Positions 58,347 to 64,000 of a stretch of DNA of 64,000 nt are shown here, one piece after another (position 1 is the first letter of the stretch; every line of letters starts with the position of its first letter). This DNA comes from Knufia peltigerae. Lineage: Eukaryota; Ascomycota; Eurotiomycetes; Chaetothyriales; Trichomeriaceae. The notes under the pieces are model-generated. The model had not been told where the DNA came from and ran no database searches. It saw nothing but the letters and a program-made list of their open reading frames with translations. The stretch covers positions 1 through 64,000 of the forward strand of contig JAPDRN010000008.1 in the NCBI GenBank assembly GCA_030247855.1. The letters run 5' to 3'. The translations under genes and the position numbers were made by a program.

Positions 58347-59122
58347 AGTCTGGCAGACTCGAGCCTAGGATGTTTGACTCTTGAAAAAAAGTCACTGGTC
58401 GAAGCGGCGCTGTGTTCGTTCCCTGTGCCAAAAAAAAAAGAATCACAGAGGTACGCTCGCCCTTTATGCCGCACCCGGAGTGGAGAGGTGAAAAATATTA
58501 AAAACAAAATGCTGGAAGAGAACGCTGTGAGAAAAAATTGTAAATCAGCCTGCGGGCTTTTGAAGACGGAGCCCCCTTCAGTGTCTGCCACTTTTTTTTG
58601 GGGCGTTAACGGAAATTTTCTGGACTGCGGCGAGGGCGACCATCGTGCCCGATAAGAGATAACAATTGGCCAGTGACGCAGGTTGAGTCAGCATTTCTCT
58701 CAGGTACCTTACATAAGGTAGGTACGGAGTACAGATATCGAGGTACGGATGCTGAGTACATGCCCCTATTCGAGTCCACCAATCCCTTAAAAATGTGCAT
58801 GTAGGGACGTGTTAAGACTGGCACGCTTCATGTATTGGTGTTACACTAAAGTGCTTTCGAGGTTTGTATATACTATGTACTTTTGGATAAATGTTTCTAC
58901 ACTTTATTGGATATCATGGACTCATTCCTGCCTTGTTTTCCAAGGCCCATACAAAACACCATCAAACGTCAAGCAGGGAAGTATCTTCCCTCATCCTAAG
59001 GTTCACAACTTGGGGGTCTTTGCGCAAGGCTCAACAGCTGTGATCTATTCATCACCGTAAAGATGATCTTCTGCCGTCCTACTTCAATACCCCCGTCTGT
59101 GTTGCGATTTCGTCTTAAAAAC
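58347..59122. other. spacer between ABC-F gene and methylisocitrate lyase
   Basis: A 776-base stretch with the ABC-F promoter and the 3' end of the lyase gene. It carries one exact TACGGAGTA (58723-58731), 377 bases upstream of the ABC-F start. Confidence 0.6.
58723..58731. repeat. TACTCCGTA motif (reverse orientation)
   Basis: Exact copy read as TACGGAGTA on the plus strand, hence TACTCCGTA in the sense of the downstream ABC-F gene. Confidence 0.85.
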
Positions 59123-60910
59123 TTAGAAGCCTTTCTCCGTGTTGCCTTCACCCATACTCCTGCTTCCACTGCTTCCGGATTGGATGGCTCCAATGATACC
59201 ATCAATGTATGGAGCTCCACTCCATTTCTGATGTGTAAGAACATCGACACCAAGCTGCTTTTCTCGGCTTTGGACGAGGTTGACATAAGCGAGCATGCCG
59301 TCTTTCTTGAATCCTTTCGAGAGTTCATTCGTAATAGTGGCTGTCGAATGGAGTCCTGCGAGCGAGATGAGCTGGAGTACGAATCCTTCCTTGGCCAGGT
59401 CCCAGACGAACGATTTCAACGAAGCGTCGTCGAAACCTTGACCCATCCAGTTAAACGATGGACTGAGATTGTAAACCATCTTCTTGCCTGGAGATGCCGC
59501 ACGGATTTCCCTGGCAAAGCCTGCCGCTTTTGGAACCGATGGATCAGCAGTTTCTAGCCACAGGAGATCAGCATACGGAGCGAATTCAATGGCTCGCTTT
59601 GTTGCTGCCGGAATTCCGGCGCGGTAGTGGTAGTATCCTTCTCTAGTCCTCGGAACATCGCAAGACCATACCACGGGGGCTTTGGTGTACTGAGACGAGA
59701 GGGCGCGTCGCTTGGAGAGTGACATGTTGCGGTCCTGCTTAGTCTTATTGAGGTATTCGGACGGATCGCCACCTTCCGACTTGATATGAGCTTCGACAGC
59801 CTCATCAAAGGTTACCAACTTGTGCTCCTTGACCCAGGCAGCTTCGAAGACGTCGATCTCGGGTCCAGTGGCGCCCTTCAGCTCCATTTCCTGCAGAAGC
59901 TCGGACAGTGGTTCCGTGTTCGTCGTGACGCCGAGAATATATTCGTGGTCCCGGACATCAATGGCACTGGAAATCAATCGTCCACTCTCGGAATCGGTTC
60001 GTGCAATGACCAAGTTCTCGCAGCCCATCATGTCCCACTGGAATCTAGCAGCCACCAAACGATTGATATGGTCACCTACTGGTACCAGCACTTTGCCGGC
60101 CAGATGACCACACTTTTTCCCTCCGTGGAGCTGATCTTCGAAATGGACGGCCGCCGCACCATTTTCAGCAAAGAGCTTCGCCAGCTTAATGACAGCTGAT
60201 AGACCTCCGTGGCCAGTGTCACCATCGGCCACAATTGGTCTCATGTAGTCGATATACGGGGTGTTTTTACGTTCCTGAGCACTCATCTTTTGCCTTGTGT
60301 CAAAATTCTTGCGGTCATGAAGCTGTTGTGCCTTGAACAGCCTCTGAACTTGGTTGGGTACTGTGTTGTAGGGATAGTCGCCGAAGTCAGCCGACACCTC
60401 GTTTGTGGTAGTCAAGACAGACGAGCAGGCCCAACCGGAGACGTAAAGGATCTCCTGGTTCGGTGCTTGTTGCGTCATTTGTACAGGATCGATAGCACCC
60501 ATCGTGTGTACCGGCTTCCCTTCGGCCGCTCTCTTCTCCAGCAAATTGAACAACTTCCGCGCCATGATCGAGCTCGGATATGTCTGTTGTAAGGTGCCTC
60601 TCTTGCTCACAACATCTTCTGGGGTATATGGTCTCTTAATACCATTGTAACGAGGTGTTGCCCACCACTTCTTGACGTCTTCCACCTGCTGTTTGAACAG
60701 AAGGTCCTCTGCATCTCCCGCCTTGTCCTCTGTCGCAAGCAATTGGAATGAGTCTGAGGGCAGTGGTGCGGAAACGGGAGGTTCAACTGGTGGTAAGGTC
60801 GATAACTGGCGTGCCATAATTGTGACAAAAGGGTTTGCAGCGGCCGTCCTTACGACGGCTCGGTTCGAAAGCCTTGGAATGGTCTTTGGTACTCGTCGTA
60901 ACATGTTCAT
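59123..60910 (-). CDS. mclA: mitochondrial 2-methylisocitrate lyase
   Basis: Cleaves 2-methylisocitrate to pyruvate and succinate, last step of the methylcitrate cycle that disposes of propionyl-CoA. A 595-residue isocitrate-lyase-superfamily protein without introns. The first 40 residues (MLRRVPKT, RLSNRAVVRTAA, FVTIMARQLST) are Arg-rich and amphipathic, as in a mitochondrial presequence, and argue against the peroxisomal isocitrate lyase. The active-site loop GGKKCGHLAGKVLVP (KKCGH at 265-269) is followed by NLVIARTDSESGRLI; VADGDTGHGGL binds metal. The C-terminal half has YNLSPSFNW and SLAGLHSTATI. The C-terminus SMGEGNTEKGF lacks a peroxisomal SKL-like signal. Divergence from the methylcitrate synthase gene strongly supports methylisocitrate rather than isocitrate as substrate. 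Confidence 0.93.
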   Translation of the reverse strand: MNMLRRVPKTIPRLSNRAVVRTAAANPFVTIMARQLSTLPPVEPPVSAPLPSDSFQLLATEDKAGDAEDLLFKQQVEDVKKWWATPRYNGIKRPYTPEDVVSKRGTLQQTYPSSIMARKLFNLLEKRAAEGKPVHTMGAIDPVQMTQQAPNQEILYVSGWACSSVLTTTNEVSADFGDYPYNTVPNQVQRLFKAQQLHDRKNFDTRQKMSAQERKNTPYIDYMRPIVADGDTGHGGLSAVIKLAKLFAENGAAAVHFEDQLHGGKKCGHLAGKVLVPVGDHINRLVAARFQWDMMGCENLVIARTDSESGRLISSAIDVRDHEYILGVTTNTEPLSELLQEMELKGATGPEIDVFEAAWVKEHKLVTFDEAVEAHIKSEGGDPSEYLNKTKQDRNMSLSKRRALSSQYTKAPVVWSCDVPRTREGYYHYRAGIPAATKRAIEFAPYADLLWLETADPSVPKAAGFAREIRAASPGKKMVYNLSPSFNWMGQGFDDASLKSFVWDLAKEGFVLQLISLAGLHSTATITNELSKGFKKDGMLAYVNLVQSREKQLGVDVLTHQKWSGAPYIDGIIGAIQSGSSGSRSMGEGNTEKGF

Positions 60911-61235
60911 TGCTTGTGTGCTGTACTTAGTCTCGAATGTCTAACGTGGAGGACTCGAGCACAAGAGCCGGGAAACAGGTATATAAAGAGATATTCTAAA
61001 CCCTCGCAGTAGTGGCGGAGTATGGTGAGCGGATAGCAGCCCGAAGCTGCTTTGTCAGTGGGCTCAACAACACGTCCCTAGGACACTGGGGACTGATCAG
61101 AGAGTCACCATTACCCTTAGAGAAGTATTGAATATGCGTGACTTCTGGCTGCTTGATATATTCCCTCCGATCGCGCAAATGAGGAGAAATCCGAGTTCGG
61201 ATCGGCGATTATTGTCCGCATCACTCTACCAGGGA

Positions 61236-61241
61236 CCTCGG
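61236..61241 (+). promoter_or_regulatory. CCTCGG box
   Basis: Match to the FarA/FarB-type core site, 424 bases before the methylcitrate synthase ATG and 326 before the lyase ATG. Confidence 0.35.
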
Positions 61242-61393
61242 CCCTGCTAACCGCGCTTATTTCGGAACGAAAAGAAGATGTTGCTGTCTGACATTGGCTA
61301 GAACCCCGCTTGATGCAGCTGATTAAGGGCAATGCGCCTCTGTCAGACATGCTAGTTGCTTTGCGGTGAGCCCCGGGACTCCCTCCAACAAAG

Positions 61394-61399
61394 CCGAGG
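61394..61399 (-). promoter_or_regulatory. CCTCGG box (reverse)
   Basis: Reads CCGAGG on the plus strand; the second copy in the shared promoter, in opposite orientation to the first. Confidence 0.35.
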
Positions 61400-61664
61400 A
61401 ATGTCCTGCTGCAGGGTCGGTGCGATGGAAATGCTCACTGGCTGTACAGACGACTTTTTGAATAGAAAGCTCGACAGCTCATCCTTTTTGTTCTTGCTCG
61501 AGTTTCTGCTCCTGTGCATGCTCTAGTCTCGAATCCCTCGACTTCTTGTGTCCTTCCACTACGATCTACTCCTCGTTGCTTTAAGCACAACCGTTTCACT
61601 ACCCCGCAACGTCGAATCCGGGGAATAACAACACCTTGTGCTGAAAAAAACCATCTCGTCCACG

Positions 61665-63068
61665 ATGGCTTCCAGCTCAAGAAGTGCTCAGCGCGCTCTG
61701 AGAGCTCTTAGGGCCTCCTCCACCCGTTCTTATACTCCTCTTACCCGCCGAACCTATGCCTCGGCCGCGGAACCAGACCTCAAGTCGACCCTGGAATCGG
61801 TCATTCCCGAAAAGCGAGAGCTCCTTAAGCAGGTCAAGAGCCATGCGGACAAGAAGATTGGAGATATCAATGTAGGGATGGTCATTGGCGGTATGAGAAC
61901 AATGAAGTCCATGGTCTGGGAAGGCAGCGTCTTGGATGCCAACGAAGGAATCCGATTCCATGGCAAGACAATTGCAGACTGTCAAAAGGAGCTTCCGAAA
62001 GGCACATCTGGCACTGAGATGTTGCCTGAGGCCATGTTCTGGCTTCTTCTGACTGGCCAGGTCCCTTCGGTCTCCCAGGTTCGTGCGTTGTCTCGCCAAC
62101 TTGCAGAGAAGTCAGACCTCCCAGCCCATGTCACCAACATGCTCCGAGCCTTCGACAAGAATGTTCACCCCATGACACAACTTTCATGTGCTGTGGCAGC
62201 CTTGAACTCCGAGTCTATCTTTGCAAAGAAATACGCCGAAGGCTTGAATAAGACCGCCTACTGGGAGCCAACTTTCGATGATAGCATCAACCTATTAGCG
62301 AAGCTGCCTCGCGTGGCTGCAGCCATCTTCGACAAGGCTGCTCTCGACATGCCCATCGACAAAGACCAAGATTGGGCTTACAACTTTGCCACATTGTTGG
62401 GCAAGCCTGGAAAGGAAAATGAAGGCTTCCAGGACCTGCTACGTCTATACCTCGCCCTTCACGGTGACCATGAGGGAGGAAATGTTTCGGCCCACGCCAC
62501 CCATCTGGTTGGATCTGCACTCTCCGACCCATATCTTTCCTATTCCGCTGGTCTTCTCGGTCTGGCTGGACCTCTACACGGCCTTGCTGCGCAGGAAGTC
62601 CTTCGCTGGATCTTGAAGATGAAGGACCATATAGGGGAGAATTTCTCCGATAAGGATGTGACCGATTATCTCTGGGCCACACTAAAGTCTGGCCAGGTCG
62701 TTCCCGGTTATGGTCATGGTGTCCTTCGTAAGCCTGACCCCCGTTTCAAGGCGCTTATCGACTTTGGCGATGCCCGTCCGGATATTTCCAGCAACCCCGT
62801 CTATCGTCTGGTGAAAAAGAACAGCGAGATTGCACCAGGCGTCTTGACTGAGCATGGCAAGACCAAGAATCCTCATCCCAATGTGGACAGTGCTTCAGGT
62901 GTCCTCTTCCATCACTATGGCTTCCAAGACCCTCTATACTACACTGTCACTTTTGGTGTGAGCAGAGGTTTGGGACCTCTGGCCCAGTTGATCTGGGACC
63001 GAGCTCTCGGTATGCCCATCGAACGCCCAAAGAGCATCGATCTCCAAGGACTCCTCAAACTGGTGTAG
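61665..63068 (+). CDS. mcsA: mitochondrial 2-methylcitrate synthase
   Basis: Condenses propionyl-CoA with oxaloacetate to 2-methylcitrate, the entry step of the methylcitrate cycle; such enzymes usually accept acetyl-CoA too. A 467-residue citrate-synthase-family protein. The ATG at 61665 is chosen; the frame is open upstream to 61638 but has no ATG there. The N-terminus (SSRSAQRALRALRASSTRSY) is Arg/Ser-rich and fits mitochondrial import, ending near TYASAAEPD. The AEPDLKSTL start and KGTSGTEMLPEAMFWLLLTG are typical of McsA rather than the main citrate synthase. Catalytic residues are present: His305 in AGPLHGLA, His351 in VPGYGHGV and Asp408 in HPNVDSASG. LHGDHEGGNVSAH and GMPIERPKS complete the family pattern. 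No intron. Confidence 0.95.
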   Translation: MASSSRSAQRALRALRASSTRSYTPLTRRTYASAAEPDLKSTLESVIPEKRELLKQVKSHADKKIGDINVGMVIGGMRTMKSMVWEGSVLDANEGIRFHGKTIADCQKELPKGTSGTEMLPEAMFWLLLTGQVPSVSQVRALSRQLAEKSDLPAHVTNMLRAFDKNVHPMTQLSCAVAALNSESIFAKKYAEGLNKTAYWEPTFDDSINLLAKLPRVAAAIFDKAALDMPIDKDQDWAYNFATLLGKPGKENEGFQDLLRLYLALHGDHEGGNVSAHATHLVGSALSDPYLSYSAGLLGLAGPLHGLAAQEVLRWILKMKDHIGENFSDKDVTDYLWATLKSGQVVPGYGHGVLRKPDPRFKALIDFGDARPDISSNPVYRLVKKNSEIAPGVLTEHGKTKNPHPNVDSASGVLFHHYGFQDPLYYTVTFGVSRGLGPLAQLIWDRALGMPIERPKSIDLQGLLKLV

Positions 63069-63536
63069 TTCAGAAGTTGCTTGAGGGCGTACTGTACATA
63101 TCCGAAGGAGTTCATCACTGGCTAAAAAGCAATATAGATAGTTATGTCATATTTTTGCGTCCTGTCGGGGACTCGGAAACTTATTTTTCAAAACTGCATA
63201 TTTCGTGCCAGTTACCTGGAGTTCAGAACTCGTATTCGATACTCCGTAGAAGATGCCTATGAGACAGAAGGGGCGAGAGCTACAGTGGTTCATGCCGGAA
63301 CAATGTTACTCCGTAACACCCGACACAACCTTCGTGCTCGACAACATTCTATTCTAACAAACAATCCTACGTTCATCGTCCATCAGATCATTAACATCCT
63401 GATTTGGGTACAGCGACTATTCTACTGAAAGAAACATAACATCTTTGACAGCAAGTGCCACCATACTATCATTTTCGAATCAAGTAGATAAAACCTTCAA
63501 CAGCAACAACTCCACTGCTTCATCGAGTTTACTGCA
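63069..63536. other. convergent 3' spacer, methylcitrate synthase and GH16 genes
   Basis: A 468-base stretch with GTACTGTAC (63089-63097) and two TACTCCGTA copies. No gene is supported. Confidence 0.6.
63240..63315. repeat. two TACTCCGTA motifs, 67 bases apart
   Basis: Exact copies at 63240-63248 and 63307-63315, same orientation, between the convergent ends of mcsA and the GH16-like gene. Confidence 0.85.
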
Positions 63537-64000
63537 TCAATTACACCCATTGTATCCCTGTTGTTGCCACATCTTTACACTCCTGACCATCATTTCGCCG
63601 CTTTCCTGCCACGTTGGATACCAATTGTCTTTCGCATTCCAAAAATCTCGCTTTGGATTTTTGCTCCCATCAACCCAAGGTTTCCCGTTTTTGCTATCCT
63701 CAAACCAACCATTTGTGCCTCCGACTGCGACATTCAGGATGAGATAGAAGTCTTGATCGAATGGGGTCGACTTCCTCGAGGTCTGGCCCCAAGGGTTGAC
63801 AAGTTTAGTGCCGTTACTGTCAGAGTCGGGGAAATGACCACGACTCCAAAGGTCTTGGTCGAAATTCGTATAGAGTACTTGAAGAAGTCGAGTGTCGATG
63901 TAAGTGAAGATATACTTCTCCGACCATTCGAGGCCAAAGGTATGGAATGTCTTTGCATATGTGGTATGCAAAGCCTTCCTCTTCACGTTGGTCTTCCACC
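63537..64000 (-). CDS. GH16-family glucanase-like protein, partial (N-terminus beyond window)
   Basis: The minus-strand frame is open from the right edge to a stop at 63537, about 154 residues. It contains the C-terminal blocks of glycoside hydrolase family 16 / beta-1,3-glucan-recognition proteins: TFHTFGLEWSEKYIFTYID, DFYLILNVAVGGTNGWF, and a tail with SGEMMVRSVKMWQQQ. The catalytic ExDxxE segment and any signal peptide would lie upstream, outside the window, so activity (laminarinase, or wall-glucan remodelling) cannot be judged. No true ATG occurs in the visible part at the edge; the frame simply continues. It ends close to mcsA in convergent orientation. Confidence 0.85.
   Translation of the reverse strand, partial: WKTNVKRKALHTTYAKTFHTFGLEWSEKYIFTYIDTRLLQVLYTNFDQDLWSRGHFPDSDSNGTKLVNPWGQTSRKSTPFDQDFYLILNVAVGGTNGWFEDSKNGKPWVDGSKNPKRDFWNAKDNWYPTWQESGEMMVRSVKMWQQQGYNGCN

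Larger units (their letters stand above)
60911..61664. promoter_or_regulatory. shared divergent promoter of methylisocitrate lyase and methylcitrate synthase
   Basis: The 754 bases between the two start codons must contain both promoters. CCTCGG at 61236-61241 and its reverse complement CCGAGG at 61394-61399 match the box bound by the FarA/FarB zinc-cluster regulators of fatty-acid catabolism in Aspergillus. Two copies by chance in this length would be unusual (about 0.4 expected). A shared control by fatty-acid or propionate breakdown is an inference. Confidence 0.55.

Noticed and set aside
59123..60910. Glyoxylate-cycle isocitrate lyase
   Set aside because: The Arg-rich mitochondrial-type N-terminus, lack of a peroxisomal C-terminus and pairing with methylcitrate synthase favour 2-methylisocitrate lyase.
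61638..61664. Earlier start for methylcitrate synthase
   Set aside because: The upstream extension begins with GTG; the first ATG in frame is at 61665 and gives a normal mitochondrial N-terminus.
63984..63986. GTG as the start of the GH16-like protein
   Set aside because: The frame continues upstream to the window edge with family-like sequence (WKTNVKRK), so the gene is cut by the edge and does not start here.

Overview
The window is nuclear DNA from a filamentous ascomycete (Pezizomycotina). The evidence is short introns of about 46-140 bases with CTAAC-like branch sites and GT-AG borders, an eEF3-family ABC-F ATPase, fungal Zn2Cys6 and fungal-domain transcription factors, a GPI-anchored serine-rich wall protein and a mitochondrial methylcitrate-cycle gene pair. 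Eurotiomycetes (possibly Chaetothyriales) is a guess from gene content and style; no sequence comparison was possible. I found no rRNA, tRNA, transposon, CRISPR or phage-like element.

The left third (1-17 kb) is gene-poor. It holds a transcription-factor-domain gene on the minus strand (1765-3410) whose reading frame needs a very short or weak intron, or is broken; a GPI-anchored wall protein (5679-6212); a short His-containing ORF (10390-10584); pyrroline-5-carboxylate reductase (13278-14240); a three-exon small cysteine-containing, probably secreted protein (14478-14942, minus); and a 144-residue unknown (16400-16977). Long spacers of 2-4 kb between them carry recurring short motifs.

From 17 to 42 kb the window is dense with housekeeping genes: AP-2 alpha adaptin, IMP-specific 5'-nucleotidase (ISN1) and Mediator subunit 17 in tandem on the minus strand; 6-phosphofructokinase diverging from MED17; an amino-acid permease; a PNG1-like protein whose catalytic Cys is replaced by Ala; U3 snoRNP protein Utp4, convergent with PNG1; and a fungal-domain transcription factor.

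From 42 to 64 kb come a seven-exon Zn2Cys6 factor, a PEBP-family protein, a DHA1 multidrug-type MFS transporter, an SRPK-family kinase, a PLP-homeostasis (YggS/PLPBP) protein, a New1/Elf1-type ABC-F ATPase, and a divergent pair encoding mitochondrial 2-methylisocitrate lyase and 2-methylcitrate synthase. These two enzymes act in the same propionyl-CoA detoxifying cycle and share a 754-base promoter with two CCTCGG boxes. A GH16 glucanase-like gene runs off the right edge.

The most unusual signals are: (1) a 9-base motif TACTCCGTA found exactly 11 times, always between genes, with about 0.5 copies expected by chance; (2) related GTACTGTAC and TACGAGTAC motifs, also mostly intergenic, one pair forming a hairpin; (3) ISN1, whose N-terminus is split into exons of 25, 11, 21 and 15 bases with two GC-AG introns; (4) three GC-AG introns among about 28; (5) the dead-Cys PNG1; (6) large genes keeping one intron right next to the stop codon.
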